A stretch of DNA of 64,000 nucleotides, from the NCBI RefSeq assembly GCF_900475415.1, contig NZ_LS483388.1, positions 420,001 through 484,000 on the forward strand. Reading direction: 5' to 3'. This stretch comes from Streptococcus porcinus. Its GTDB lineage: Bacteria > Bacillota > Bacilli > Lactobacillales > Streptococcaceae. This document shows positions 52,261 to 62,229 of the stretch, in pieces. Each line of letters opens with the position of its first letter. Position 1 is the stretch's first letter. The notes under the pieces were generated by a model. The model searched no databases, was not told where the DNA came from, and worked only from the letters and a program-made list of their open reading frames with translations. The translations under genes and the position numbers were made by a program.

Positions 52261-55128
52261 ATGATAAGGTCTGACTTTGAGAATCAGCTGAAAGAATCAT
52301 TACATTATGGATTTATAAACCAATCAACCGTGGAAGTAGGAAATTATTCTCCTAAAATTGTTATCAATAACCCTGAAAAAAATCAATTTGTTTTATCAGA
52401 TATTCATCAGGAATTAATTCAATCAACTGGCTTTTATTTTTCTGTAGCTTTTATTACACAATCAGGGATTGCATTAATAAAAAGTCAATTAGCAGACTTA
52501 AAGGCAAAGAATGTATTTGGGAAAATTCTGATATCGCCTTATTTAGATTTTAACAATCCCTTGGCAATGAGGGAACTTTTAAAGTTAAAAAATGTTGAAG
52601 TTAGAGTATCTCCAAATGCAATGCAATTGCATTCAAAATTTTATTTATTTGAACAAGGGCAGAAACGAGTTCTAATTTCTGGCAGTTCAAATTTAACAGG
52701 AAATGCTTTAAAGAAAAACTATGAGTGGAATATCAAATTAACGTCTACTGACAATGGTAATATTATTTCAGAGACAAAACGTGAATTTGAAAGAGTTTGG
52801 CAAAAATCATCGATTTTAAATGAAGATTGGATAAGTAACTATTCATTACGAAGAAGTTCACTTGTTAAAGAAATTATTTTTGAAGAAGAAAAACAAATTG
52901 AATTTTCTTCACGAATAAAACCAAATGCAATGCAAGAAAATGCTTTGGCAGGATTAAATAATGTCAGAGAAAATGGAGCTAAAAAGGCTATTGTTGTGAG
53001 TGCTACTGGAACAGGTAAAACATTTCTTTCAGCCTTCGATGTCCAACAAGTTAACCCTGAAAGAGTTCTATTTATCGTTCACAGAGAACAGATTCTAACA
53101 AAGTCTCTGGAGAGTTTTCAAAGAGTATTGGGATTTGATGGAAAAGATGCATGTATTTTTAAATCAGGAATGGATATTTCTCAAAAGAAATATGTTTTTG
53201 CCACAATCCAAACAATCTCAAAAGTTGAAAATTTAGCTAAGTTTGAAAAAGACTGGTTTGATTACATATTAATTGATGAAGTCCACAAAGCAGGAGCTAA
53301 TACCTACAAAATTGTAATGGATTATTTTACTCCACAATTTTTATTGGGGATGACTGCGACACCTGAAAGAACAGATGGTCAAAACATCTATGAACTTTTT
53401 GATTATAATTTAGCTTATGAGATTAGGCTACAGGAAGCATTGGATAATGAACTTTTATGTCCTTTTCTTTACTTTGGTGTCACTGATCTCATCATTGATG
53501 GAAAGTTAATTGATGAGAATACTACCTTCTCTAAATTAATTTCAAAAGAACGCGTAAAACATATACTAGATAAAATTGAATATTATGGTCATGATGGTCA
53601 AAAAGTTAGGGGGTTGATTTTCTGTTCGAGTAAAGATGAGGCGCGTGAATTATCTATTCAATTTAATCTTCAGGGTTTGAAAACAAAGGCACTAACTGGA
53701 GATGATAACCAAAAAGTTAGGGAAGAAGCGGTAAAAGCACTAGAATCAGGTCAGCTTGATTATTTACTTACTGTTGATATTTTTAACGAAGGAATTGACA
53801 TTCCAAGTGTAAACCAGGTTGTTATGTTAAGAAATACCCAATCTAGTATCATCTTCATTCAGCAGTTAGGAAGAGGACTTCGTAAACATTCAAGTAAGGA
53901 ATTTGTTACCATTATTGATTTTATTGGAAATTATAAAAATAATTATTTAATTCCTATAGCACTTTATGGTGATCAGTCCATGAATAAAGATAATCTGAGA
54001 CGTGATGTTCGTTCAGAAAGTTTGCTTTCTGGTTTAACAACTATTAATTTTGAAGAAATTGCCAAAAAACAAATTTTTGATTCAATCACTAATACTAGCT
54101 TATCTAGTATGAAAATATTGAATGATAGCTTTGTAGAGCTGAGAAATAAACTAGGCAAGACTCCATATTTAATTGATTTTCTAAAACATGGTAGTTTTGA
54201 CCCATTGGTGTTTTTTGAAAATAACCAATTCAGATCTTATGTAGATGTGTTGAATAAGTTTTCAGATAAGTATATTGTGTTATCAACTTTAGAGAAATCA
54301 ATGCTAGAATTTCTGTCTTTTGAATGTCTCAACGGAAAGAGAAAGCATGACTTACTTTTACTGAAATTATTACTGGAAAATAATGGCAAAATCTCCAAGT
54401 CATTTTTCATGAATTACCTAGTAACTGAAAATCTAGATATTTCAGAACCATTGATATCGTCTGTTGAAAGGATATTAAATTTTACCTTTTTAAAAGGCCA
54501 AGAGTTGAAACGATTTGGAGATGTGCCTCTTGTTGATTTAATTGAAAATGAATATGTTCTGAACAAAGATATTTATAAATCATTTATTAGTAACAGTGAA
54601 TTTAAAAAATTAGTTAGTGATATCGTCATAAGTGGACTTGAAAAATCAGTTCATTACCCTGAGATTCTAACTATTGGTCAAAAATATTCTCGAAGAGATG
54701 CTTTGAAACTATTAAATTTTGAAAAAAATAATACACCCCAAAATATTGGTGGTTATGTGGTCGATAAAAAAGCAAAAGCTTGTCCAATCTTTATCACTTA
54801 CCATAAATCAGATGAAATTTCTGAAACAACTAAATATGATGACGAATTTTTAAGTGAGTCAGTCTTAAAATGGTTCTCAAAAAATAATAGAAGACTAACT
54901 TCTCCGGATGTAAGGAGCATAATGAGTTCTTTAGATAAAGAGATGCAATTACCTCTTTTTGTCAAAAAAGATGATGGAGAGGGAAGTGACTTTTATTATC
55001 TAGGAAACATGACTTATATTGAATCCTCAGCAGTTGAAGAAGTCCTCTCAGAAAAACCAGTTGTAAGGATGCACTTTCAGCTTGACCATCCGATAGAACG
55101 GATTTTATATGATTACTTAACAAAATAA
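52261..55128 (+). CDS. PLD-like nuclease / superfamily II helicase / DUF3427 protein
   Basis: 955 residues. About 20-170: phospholipase-D-like domain with HSKFYLF and GSSNLT (HxK and GSxN). About 215-580: SF2 helicase with Walker A SATGTGKTF (246-254), DEVH box (339-342), GMTATPER and the C-terminal helicase motif QQLGRGLRKH. The remaining about 370 residues are DUF3427-like. Proteins with this layout occur as stand-alone DNA-processing or defence enzymes. Convergent with a NUDIX gene 24 bp away. ATG at 52261 after an AT-rich leader with a weak SD (GAGG). Confidence 0.87.
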   Translation: MIRSDFENQLKESLHYGFINQSTVEVGNYSPKIVINNPEKNQFVLSDIHQELIQSTGFYFSVAFITQSGIALIKSQLADLKAKNVFGKILISPYLDFNNPLAMRELLKLKNVEVRVSPNAMQLHSKFYLFEQGQKRVLISGSSNLTGNALKKNYEWNIKLTSTDNGNIISETKREFERVWQKSSILNEDWISNYSLRRSSLVKEIIFEEEKQIEFSSRIKPNAMQENALAGLNNVRENGAKKAIVVSATGTGKTFLSAFDVQQVNPERVLFIVHREQILTKSLESFQRVLGFDGKDACIFKSGMDISQKKYVFATIQTISKVENLAKFEKDWFDYILIDEVHKAGANTYKIVMDYFTPQFLLGMTATPERTDGQNIYELFDYNLAYEIRLQEALDNELLCPFLYFGVTDLIIDGKLIDENTTFSKLISKERVKHILDKIEYYGHDGQKVRGLIFCSSKDEARELSIQFNLQGLKTKALTGDDNQKVREEAVKALESGQLDYLLTVDIFNEGIDIPSVNQVVMLRNTQSSIIFIQQLGRGLRKHSSKEFVTIIDFIGNYKNNYLIPIALYGDQSMNKDNLRRDVRSESLLSGLTTINFEEIAKKQIFDSITNTSLSSMKILNDSFVELRNKLGKTPYLIDFLKHGSFDPLVFFENNQFRSYVDVLNKFSDKYIVLSTLEKSMLEFLSFECLNGKRKHDLLLLKLLLENNGKISKSFFMNYLVTENLDISEPLISSVERILNFTFLKGQELKRFGDVPLVDLIENEYVLNKDIYKSFISNSEFKKLVSDIVISGLEKSVHYPEILTIGQKYSRRDALKLLNFEKNNTPQNIGGYVVDKKAKACPIFITYHKSDEISETTKYDDEFLSESVLKWFSKNNRRLTSPDVRSIMSSLDKEMQLPLFVKKDDGEGSDFYYLGNMTYIESSAVEEVLSEKPVVRMHFQLDHPIERILYDYLTK

Positions 55129-55162
55129 AAAAATAAAGATTCATTTGAATCTTTATTTTTTT
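55127..55162. terminator. Bidirectional terminator helicase / NUDIX
   Basis: AAAAATAAAGATTCA and TGAATCTTTATTTTT are complementary with T runs in both directions; it fills the 24-bp gap between the convergent genes. Confidence 0.9.
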
Positions 55163-55545
55163 ATTAATATTTCAACAGCTGGGATATCCACTGGAGCCCA
55201 ATTAAGTGTATGGAATTCTGATGGATAGAGCCACTTCGAATCTTGATGCTCCAATAGTTCGAGTTTATCTGAAACTAGTTCAGAAAGATAAGTTTTCATC
55301 ACAACTGTTCCAAACTCATAATCATATGAGGCTTCATTCACAAATTCTTTGACTTCAATAGTTGCATTAAATTCTTCCATAATCTCACGTTTTAATGCAG
55401 TTTCAGGTGATTCACCAACTTCAAGTTTGCCACCAGGAAATTCCCAATACCCACCAAGTGATTTATCTTCTGGTCTCTGAGCACAAAATATTTTACCGTC
55501 TTTTATGATAGCAGCAGCAACCACATTAATCGTTTTTTGGGACAT
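55153..55545 (-). CDS. NUDIX hydrolase (MutT/8-oxo-dGTPase-like)
   Basis: 130 residues. NUDIX box GGKLEVGESPETALKREIMEEF matches GX5EX7REUXEEXG[U] except that the final Gly is Phe-Asn. MSQKTINVVAAAIIKDGKIFCAQRP start and WEFPGGK are typical of MutT-type 8-oxo-dGTP diphosphatases, which clean the nucleotide pool. Convergent with the PLD-helicase gene, a pairing that suggests joint work in DNA damage response, though this is an inference. Confidence 0.9.
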   Translation of the reverse strand: MSQKTINVVAAAIIKDGKIFCAQRPEDKSLGGYWEFPGGKLEVGESPETALKREIMEEFNATIEVKEFVNEASYDYEFGTVVMKTYLSELVSDKLELLEHQDSKWLYPSEFHTLNWAPVDIPAVEILIKK

Positions 55546-55627
55546 TTTCTTCTCCTCAATTTGAATTTTTCTTATTAATCATAACATATTTTGGGATTAC
55601 TATCTTATTTAACCAACCTTGACACCG

Positions 55628-55694
55628 TTTACATCCCCCTGTCATCTTGCTATAATCAGGTCATAATTAAAAAGCATGCTACCATGCTTTTTTT
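55628..55694 (+). promoter_or_regulatory. Sensor-kinase promoter followed by a leader hairpin
   Basis: TTTACA (55628-55633), 17 bp, TATAAT (55651-55656) with TGC before it. The transcript then forms AAAAAGCATG-CTAC-CATGCTTTTT (55669-55692) with T residues, a terminator-like hairpin in the leader ending only about 14 bp before the ATG. Confidence 0.65.
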
Positions 55695-55707
55695 GTGAGG
55701 TTTTGGG

Positions 55708-57378
55708 ATGGAAAGTGATAAGAAAGTGGCTGGACTGACCTTTAAGGAGAAGTTGCGGCTTGAGATTTTGGCTGGTTTTAAGAAGACAGCTTGGGTTATT
55801 GGTTTGAGTTATGTTTTGGTTTTGACTTTGTTTATTCTTTTGGTGCAGTATAGTCAGTTGGCTCATGGGAATAATGAGATTGTGACTTATTTTGATACTG
55901 TGCATTTGAAAAGTAATCGACTTTTCAGCAATCTTGAGAAGCGTAGTCTCAATAAATTCTTGTCGGGGCATCTTAGTGAACGTGAGATGTACAGACAGGT
56001 CTATCAAGAATCGAGTCGTTTACCTTTTCGCTCGGCTATTTCTATCTATAATCCTAAGGGACAGTTGCTTTTGAGCACGCGCCTTCCTAATCGGGATGGT
56101 CTTCGTGATGATGCTTTTGTTAAAATTGCTTTGTCTCACATCAAAAATAAATCTGAGTACCGATTGATGAAAGACTATCAGGGGAATCCTTTTCTCTTAA
56201 AAATGAAAGCTATCTGGTCAAAAGGAATTAAGACAGGTTATTTGGTGCTTTACATTGATGGGAATGATTTTGAGTCTGGTCTAAAGGTTGATGCGACTCA
56301 GTATGTGATTGCGGATCGTTTTAATCATCTTTTTACTTCAAATAGTTTACAAGATACAACTCTCTCTTGGCAAAAAATTAATAGTAATCAGCTTAAAAAA
56401 AGGATGAGTATAAGGAATGGAAGTTTAATTTTACACCAGTGGAAACCCTTGGGTCAAGAGCTTTTTTTGTATACTTCGATCTTGGTGCTTCCCTTATCTT
56501 ATCTGTTACTTTTTACTTGTTTCTTTGTTTTTGTTATTATGCTTCTTTTAATTGTTTTAGCAAGACAACTTTCTGAACGTATTTCCAGTCATAGTAGTGA
56601 CAGTGTTGCTATTCTCGTTGAGGATTTGGATTTAATTGTTGGTGGTTATCAATATAAAGTTGGTGTTAGGTCAGAAGATGAGTTTGGTTATTTGGCAGAA
56701 AAAATAAATAGTTTAATTAATACTTTAGACCGTTTATTTCGACAGATGCTAACCTTGGAACAAGAAAAATCAACTGTCGAACGTAAACTTTTGGAAGCTC
56801 AATTTCACCCTCATTTTCTTTATAATTCCTTGGAATCCATTAAAGTTTTAATTCATTTTAACCCTCATAAAGCACAAGCGATGATTTTAGCCCTTAATCG
56901 AGTTCTGCGTTATAGCATTACCTCTCAAGCAGAATATGCCGTTTTAGCTTCTGATTTTGATATCTTAGAGGACTTTTTAGAGGTTAATCAAGTGCGTTTT
57001 GAAGATTTTCACTTTAGTTTATCTTATCCTGATGAACTGCAGCAACTGCGAATTCCTAAGCTCTTTTTATTACCTTTGGTTGAGAATGCCATTAAATATG
57101 GCATGCAATATCGGCATGATTTAACCCTTAGGGTAGATCTTAAAATGATAGACAAACACATCCAGATTTATGTTTTAGATAATGGTCCAGGTTTTAGTCA
57201 ATCCTTTAAAGATAACTTTGCTCGTTATTTAAAAGCTGGTCATACGGAACACGGATTAGTGAATTCTTACAGTCGCTTAGCCATGTTCTATCCAAGCACG
57301 ACTATCCAGCTTTGCCAAGTCGATATGTTGAACGGTATTTTACTACAATTTGAAAGGAAGCAAGCATGTTACGAATGA
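55708..57378 (+). CDS. YesM-family sensor histidine kinase
   Basis: 556 residues. Membrane segments at about 28-50 and about 255-290 enclose an extracytoplasmic sensor domain of about 200 residues. Then HAMP-like linker, phosphoacceptor region AQFHPHFLYNSLES (His about 369) and ATPase motifs LLPLVENAIKYG (N box) and LDNGPGFS (G box). Overlaps the response regulator start by 13 bp. The gene order resembles hptSRA, where the ligand is hexose phosphate. SD GTGAGG overlaps the foot of the leader hairpin region. Confidence 0.9.
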   Translation: MESDKKVAGLTFKEKLRLEILAGFKKTAWVIGLSYVLVLTLFILLVQYSQLAHGNNEIVTYFDTVHLKSNRLFSNLEKRSLNKFLSGHLSEREMYRQVYQESSRLPFRSAISIYNPKGQLLLSTRLPNRDGLRDDAFVKIALSHIKNKSEYRLMKDYQGNPFLLKMKAIWSKGIKTGYLVLYIDGNDFESGLKVDATQYVIADRFNHLFTSNSLQDTTLSWQKINSNQLKKRMSIRNGSLILHQWKPLGQELFLYTSILVLPLSYLLLFTCFFVFVIMLLLIVLARQLSERISSHSSDSVAILVEDLDLIVGGYQYKVGVRSEDEFGYLAEKINSLINTLDRLFRQMLTLEQEKSTVERKLLEAQFHPHFLYNSLESIKVLIHFNPHKAQAMILALNRVLRYSITSQAEYAVLASDFDILEDFLEVNQVRFEDFHFSLSYPDELQQLRIPKLFLLPLVENAIKYGMQYRHDLTLRVDLKMIDKHIQIYVLDNGPGFSQSFKDNFARYLKAGHTEHGLVNSYSRLAMFYPSTTIQLCQVDMLNGILLQFERKQACYE

Positions 57379-58133
57379 TTATTGTCGAAGATGAGCATCT
57401 AATTAGGAAGTGGTTGAGTCAAGTCATTGATTATAAACAAATGGGGATTGATTTGCTTGCTTGTGTCCGTGATGGTCAAGAGGGAATAGAGGCGATTGAA
57501 CAGTATCAACCTGATATAGTTCTAACGGATATCATGATGCCTAGAAAAACGGCCTTTGATATGTTTGAAGCGACCCAAAAGACACCTTATCAAAAGCTTG
57601 TCTTATCATCTTTTAGTGATTTTCAAAACGCTAAGAAAGCGATGCGATATGGGGTTTATAACTTTTTAGAAAAACCTCTAGACATAGATGAACTGCGTGA
57701 TTGTCTTTGGCAGATTTGTTTAGACCTTAAGTCGGATAATATTCTCTTAGCTAATGAAGAAGAGTTGAGCAAGCAATTTCCGACGATCGCTCTACCAGTT
57801 AGCGAAGATACTTCTTTATCGGCTCAGGTTATTTCTTATTTGCAGCATCATTACAATCAGACTATATCAACGGAGGCTATTGCCCATCAATTTGGCTATA
57901 GTGAGAGTTACCTTTATAAAAAAGTCAAAGATGAGCTAGGTATTACCCTGAAGGATTATCTAAACAGATATCGAGTGCGCCAGGCTATCCAGTGTATTTT
58001 AGTAGATCCTAGTCTTATGGTTTATCAAGTTTCAGCTACCGTAGGGTTTTCAGACTATAACTATTTTGGGAAGGTTTTTCGACGTTATACTGGCCTAACG
58101 TTTACAGAATTTAAAGAGAATTTTACTCATTGA
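57366..58133 (+). CDS. AraC-type response regulator (YesN family)
   Basis: 255 residues. Receiver domain 1-120 with phosphorylation site Asp55 in DIVLTDIMMP, acidic pair VEDEH and Lys in FLEKPLDI. C-terminal AraC helix-turn-helix about 155-255 (AIAHQFGYSESYLYKKVKDE, VGFSDYNYFGKVFRRYTG). Activates transcription after phosphorylation by the upstream kinase; the transporter operon next door is the natural target. Confidence 0.93.
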   Translation: MLRMIIVEDEHLIRKWLSQVIDYKQMGIDLLACVRDGQEGIEAIEQYQPDIVLTDIMMPRKTAFDMFEATQKTPYQKLVLSSFSDFQNAKKAMRYGVYNFLEKPLDIDELRDCLWQICLDLKSDNILLANEEELSKQFPTIALPVSEDTSLSAQVISYLQHHYNQTISTEAIAHQFGYSESYLYKKVKDELGITLKDYLNRYRVRQAIQCILVDPSLMVYQVSATVGFSDYNYFGKVFRRYTGLTFTEFKENFTH

Positions 58134-58151
58134 GGATAGAATCGTCCTATA

Positions 58152-58166
58152 ATTAAAGCGCTTTCT
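58152..58166 (+). promoter_or_regulatory. cre-like site before the transporter operon
   Basis: ATTAAAGCGCTTTCT matches WTGNAANCGNWNNCW at all but one fixed position (T for G). It lies 43 bp before the binding-protein ATG and just after a TATAAT (58148-58153), so CcpA could block the promoter. Confidence 0.5.
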
Positions 58167-58208
58167 TTTGTAAAATTGAGATATCAAAATATTAAAAGGA
58201 GCATGATT

Positions 58209-59243
58209 ATGCACAAAAAAAGCTTAACAGTCTTAATGGCCTCAGTTGCACTTATAGGGCTATCTGCTTGTGGTTCAAAAGCGGAAAATAAGAAGGAAGC
58301 TAAAGAAAGTGATAAATTAGTTGTCTATTCTCCAAATTCTGAAGGGCTAATTAATGCTACGATTCCGGCTTTTGAAGAAAAATATGGAATCAAGGTAGAA
58401 TTAATTCAAGCAGGAACAGGTGAACTTTTCAAAAAAGTTGAAAGTGAGGCAAATAAACCTGTTGCCGATGTTGTTTTTGGTGGCTCCTATACACAATACG
58501 CCCAACATCCTGAACTTTTTGAAAAATACACAGCAAAAGATAACGATAAAGTTATCAGGGATTATCAAAATACAACAGGTTATTCAACACCTTACACTCT
58601 GGATGGTTCAGTTCTGATTGTTAATCCTGATTTAACAAAAGGTATGAAAATAAAAGGGTATAAAGACCTTTTAAATCCTGAACTTAAAGGTAAGATTGCT
58701 ACGGCGGACCCAGCTAATTCTTCTAGCGCTTTCGCCCAGTTAACCAATATGTTGAAAGCCACTGGTGGCTATGACAAAAATACATCTTGGGATTATGTCA
58801 AAGACCTCTTCACCTTAGTGGATGGTAAAATCAACTCTAGCTCATCAAACGTCTACAAGTCTGTTGCTGATGGTGAAATGGCTGTTGGTCTTTCTTATGA
58901 AGATCCAAGCGTGAAATTGCTAAATGATGGTGCTAATGTCAAGGTTATCTATCCAGAAGAAGGATCTGTTTTCTTACCAGCTAGCGCTGCGATTATAAAA
59001 AATGCACCAAATGAGTCAAATGCTAAAAAATTTATTGACTTTATTGTATCTAAAGAGGCCCAAGATGCCCTTGGTACTGAAACAACTAACCGCCCTGTTC
59101 GTAATGATGCTAAGGTTAGTAAAAACATGAAGTCACTAAAAGATATTAAGACAATCAATGAAGATTATGATTATGTTATCAAACATAAAGCTGAGATTGT
59201 CAAACGTTACAACGACATTTTTGTTGATATTCAGTCTAAGTAG
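58209..59243 (+). CDS. Extracellular substrate-binding lipoprotein (AfuA/HptA-like)
   Basis: 344 residues. Lipobox LSAC with Cys21, then a type 2 periplasmic-binding fold of the iron(III)/AfuA family (LVVYSPNSEGLINATIPAFE, ADVVFGGSY, SSSNVYKSVADGEMAVGLSYED, FIVSKEAQ). AfuA and HptA in this family bind or sense hexose phosphates, and the neighbouring YesM/YesN pair fits that role. Iron or phosphonate are alternatives. Start 58209: AAGGAG lies 7 nt upstream, while the ATG at 58203 is too close. Confidence 0.85.
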   Translation: MHKKSLTVLMASVALIGLSACGSKAENKKEAKESDKLVVYSPNSEGLINATIPAFEEKYGIKVELIQAGTGELFKKVESEANKPVADVVFGGSYTQYAQHPELFEKYTAKDNDKVIRDYQNTTGYSTPYTLDGSVLIVNPDLTKGMKIKGYKDLLNPELKGKIATADPANSSSAFAQLTNMLKATGGYDKNTSWDYVKDLFTLVDGKINSSSSNVYKSVADGEMAVGLSYEDPSVKLLNDGANVKVIYPEEGSVFLPASAAIIKNAPNESNAKKFIDFIVSKEAQDALGTETTNRPVRNDAKVSKNMKSLKDIKTINEDYDYVIKHKAEIVKRYNDIFVDIQSK

Positions 59244-59252
59244 GAGTAACCT

Positions 59253-60332
59253 ATGAGTCAGATTACCATTAAAAATGCCAAAAAAATTTATAATGATACG
59301 CCAGTTATTGAAAATCTCAATCTAGTTATCCCTGATGGAAGCCTCTTTACTTTACTAGGTCCCTCGGGATGTGGGAAAACGACTTTATTACGAATGATTG
59401 CTGGTTTTAATTCCATTGAAGGTGGAGATTTCTATTTTGGAGAAGAACGTATCAATCAGAAGGAACCGAGTCGTCGTAATATTGGTATGGTTTTTCAAAA
59501 CTATGCTATATTTCCTCACCTTTCTGTAAAAGATAATGTAGCATTTGGATTAAAGCAACGACAATTAACAAAAACAGAAATTGAGTATAGAGTTGATAAA
59601 TATTTGAAATTGATGCAAATTGATCAGTTTAAAGACCGGAAACCAGAAAATTTGAGTGGTGGACAACAGCAAAGGGTTGCTTTAGCGCGTGCCTTAGCTA
59701 TTAATCCTGATGTTTTGCTGATGGATGAGCCACTTAGTAATCTAGATGCTAAGTTACGGATTGATATGCGTCAAGCGATTAAAGAAATTCAAAAAGAAGT
59801 TGGTATTACAACAGTCTATGTTACTCATGATCAGGAAGAAGCCATGGCTATTTCTGATCACATTGCAGTTATGTATCTGGGTGAAATCCAACAGATTGGT
59901 AAACCCAAGGAGCTTTATCATCGACCAAGTAATGAATTTGTCGCTACCTTTATTGGACGCACTAATATGTTAGATGCTGAGTTAATCCATCAAGGTGCTC
60001 AAGCCTATTTACAATTTAAAGACGGCTACACAATCCCCTTCCCATCTTTAAATTATCTGCAAGATCAAGCTGTTCGGGTAAGCGTTCGTCCAGAGGAGTT
60101 TATTAGGCAAAGTGATGGACCTATTGAGGCTATCATTAAAGATAGTACCTACTTAGGCTTAAATACAGAATACCTAGTTGAAACGTCATTTGCTAGTCGC
60201 TTACAGGTGATAGAAGAATCAACCTTGGAGGAAGACTTTGATGTAGGAAATAAGATTCGTTTGGCAATTAATGCTCAGAAAATCAACGTCTTTTCCGCTG
60301 ATGGTAAGGTGAATTTACTGGGGGTGGAGTAA
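59253..60332 (+). CDS. ABC transporter ATP-binding protein (AfuC/PotA-like)
   Basis: 359 residues. Walker A LGPSGCGKTTLL, signature LSGGQQQRVALARAL, Walker B VLLMDEPLSNLDAKLR, H-loop VTHDQEEAM, and a C-terminal TOBE domain (about 280-355). Energises the binding-protein-dependent importer. 9 bp after the binding-protein gene and directly joined to the permease gene. Confidence 0.93.
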   Translation: MSQITIKNAKKIYNDTPVIENLNLVIPDGSLFTLLGPSGCGKTTLLRMIAGFNSIEGGDFYFGEERINQKEPSRRNIGMVFQNYAIFPHLSVKDNVAFGLKQRQLTKTEIEYRVDKYLKLMQIDQFKDRKPENLSGGQQQRVALARALAINPDVLLMDEPLSNLDAKLRIDMRQAIKEIQKEVGITTVYVTHDQEEAMAISDHIAVMYLGEIQQIGKPKELYHRPSNEFVATFIGRTNMLDAELIHQGAQAYLQFKDGYTIPFPSLNYLQDQAVRVSVRPEEFIRQSDGPIEAIIKDSTYLGLNTEYLVETSFASRLQVIEESTLEEDFDVGNKIRLAINAQKINVFSADGKVNLLGVE

Positions 60333-61997
60333 ATGATTAAAAAGCTTCAAAAAATGAACATTTGGGTATTATCCTCACTCATTATTTTTATCTCTTACTT
60401 ACTCTTTTTGATTTATCCTATTGTTACGATTCTTAAGCAGGCCTTGTTTGTTGATGGTCATCTGTCGATACAAAACTTCATGACTTTCTTTTCTAAGGAT
60501 TATTATTTTGAAACGTTATTAAATAGTTTTAAAGTCTCTGTCATGGCAACCCTATTGTCATTGATTGTCGGGACTTTGCTTGCTTATTGCTTTGCTATGT
60601 TCCGCTTTAAAGGTAAAAAATATCTCCAAATTTTGGTTATTATTGCCTCAATGTCAGCGCCGTTTGTAGGAGCTTATTCATGGATTCTCCTATTAGGACG
60701 TAATGGTGTCATCACCAAATGGTTGCAAATGACTTTTGGCATACCCAAAATTGATATTTATGGTTTTTCAGGAATTGTTCTAGTTTTTACTTTACAGCTC
60801 TTTCCACTAGTATTCTTATATGTTAGTGGAGCCCTTAAGAGTATGGATAATTCCTTACTTGAGGCAGCAGAAAGTATGGGTGTTAAGGGAAGAAAACGTT
60901 TGACAAAAATTGTTTTACCTCTTTTAGTGCCAACCCTTTTAGCTGCGGCTTTACTGGTCTTTATGCGTGCTTTTTCTGACTTTGGTACTCCGATGCTAAT
61001 TGGAGAAGGCTACCGCACCTTTCCAGTTCTTGTTTATTCTCAATTTATTAGTGAGGTTGGAGGTAACTCAGCTTTTGCATCAGCTTTGGCTATAATTGCA
61101 ATTACCATTGCACTTGTCATTTTCTTAGTGCAAAAATACTTGTCACAAAAGCACAGCTTTAGCATGAACTCCTTACATCCAATAGAAGCAAAGTCAATTA
61201 ATGGTTGGCAAAAAATAGTGATCTATCTTTGGGTTTATGGGATTATCGGTCTTTCAGTCTTACCACAGACCTATTTAATCTATACATCTTTCCTCAAAAC
61301 ATCAGGAATGATTTTTGTACCAGGTTATTCACTCAATAGTTATGCACAGGCTTTTAATAGGATGGGGACCAGTATTGTGAATACATTACGTATCCCTCTT
61401 ATGGCCTTATGTCTTGTTCTCATTTTTGCAACTTTTATTTCTTACCTTAGTGTTCGTAAACGTAATGCCTTCACCTCTTTAATCGATAGTATGAGTATGG
61501 TACCTTATATCGTCCCCGGTACTGTAATGGGGATAGCCTTTATTACAGCTTTTAATACTGGTATTGGTGGGAGTGGTTTTCTAGCCATTATTGGGACATC
61601 GCTGGTTATGGTTATTTCTTTAGCTGTCAGAAGATTGCCTTATACCATCCGTTCTTCAGTCGCTTCGCTACACCAAATATCTCCAAGTATTGAAGAAGCT
61701 GCTTCTAGTTTAGGAAGTTCACGCTTAAATACCTTTGTTAAGATAACAATTCCAATGATGTTATCGGGTATTGTATCAGGTGCTATTTTATCTTGGATTA
61801 CCATGATTTCAGAATTATCAACCTCTATTCTTTTGTATAATATTAATACGAAAACGATGACGGTTGCTATCTATACTGAAGTTCTTCGAGGTAATTATGG
61901 GATTGCAGCAGCTTTATCAACAATTCTAACAACTTTCACAGTCTTGTCGCTTTTACTTTTTATGAAAGTTTCTAAGAGTGATAGCATCACGATGTAG
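60333..61997 (+). CDS. ABC transporter permease, two fused BPD domains (AfuB-like)
   Basis: 554 residues, about twelve membrane segments, two binding-protein-dependent permease domains in one chain with two EAA-type loops (EAAESMGVKGRKRLTKIVLP and EAASSLGSSRLNTFVKITIP). The fused form is typical for the Fbp/Afu family. The ATG follows the TAA of the ATPase gene without a gap. Confidence 0.92.
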   Translation: MIKKLQKMNIWVLSSLIIFISYLLFLIYPIVTILKQALFVDGHLSIQNFMTFFSKDYYFETLLNSFKVSVMATLLSLIVGTLLAYCFAMFRFKGKKYLQILVIIASMSAPFVGAYSWILLLGRNGVITKWLQMTFGIPKIDIYGFSGIVLVFTLQLFPLVFLYVSGALKSMDNSLLEAAESMGVKGRKRLTKIVLPLLVPTLLAAALLVFMRAFSDFGTPMLIGEGYRTFPVLVYSQFISEVGGNSAFASALAIIAITIALVIFLVQKYLSQKHSFSMNSLHPIEAKSINGWQKIVIYLWVYGIIGLSVLPQTYLIYTSFLKTSGMIFVPGYSLNSYAQAFNRMGTSIVNTLRIPLMALCLVLIFATFISYLSVRKRNAFTSLIDSMSMVPYIVPGTVMGIAFITAFNTGIGGSGFLAIIGTSLVMVISLAVRRLPYTIRSSVASLHQISPSIEEAASSLGSSRLNTFVKITIPMMLSGIVSGAILSWITMISELSTSILLYNINTKTMTVAIYTEVLRGNYGIAAALSTILTTFTVLSLLLFMKVSKSDSITM

Positions 61998-62002
61998 ACC
62001 TT

Positions 62003-62036
62003 AACCCTAGTCTTTGTAAAGAAGACTAGGGTTTTT
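62003..62036 (+). terminator. Transporter operon terminator
   Basis: AACCCTAGTCTT pairs with AAGACTAGGGTT, followed by T residues. Confidence 0.92.
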
Positions 62037-62229
62037 TGTGAATAAAAGCAGTGTGCTTAATACCTCTTAACCTTATTTTGAAGATTGTTTACAACAAGAT
62101 TCATTTTTTGATATTTTGATTGCTTTTTTAATATCATTTTCGAATATCTAGATGAAGAATAATGGGAAAATAGCCAGTTTTGGGAAAGAATCATGTCATG
62201 ATAATATCGTCATAATAAAGGAGTTTTGT

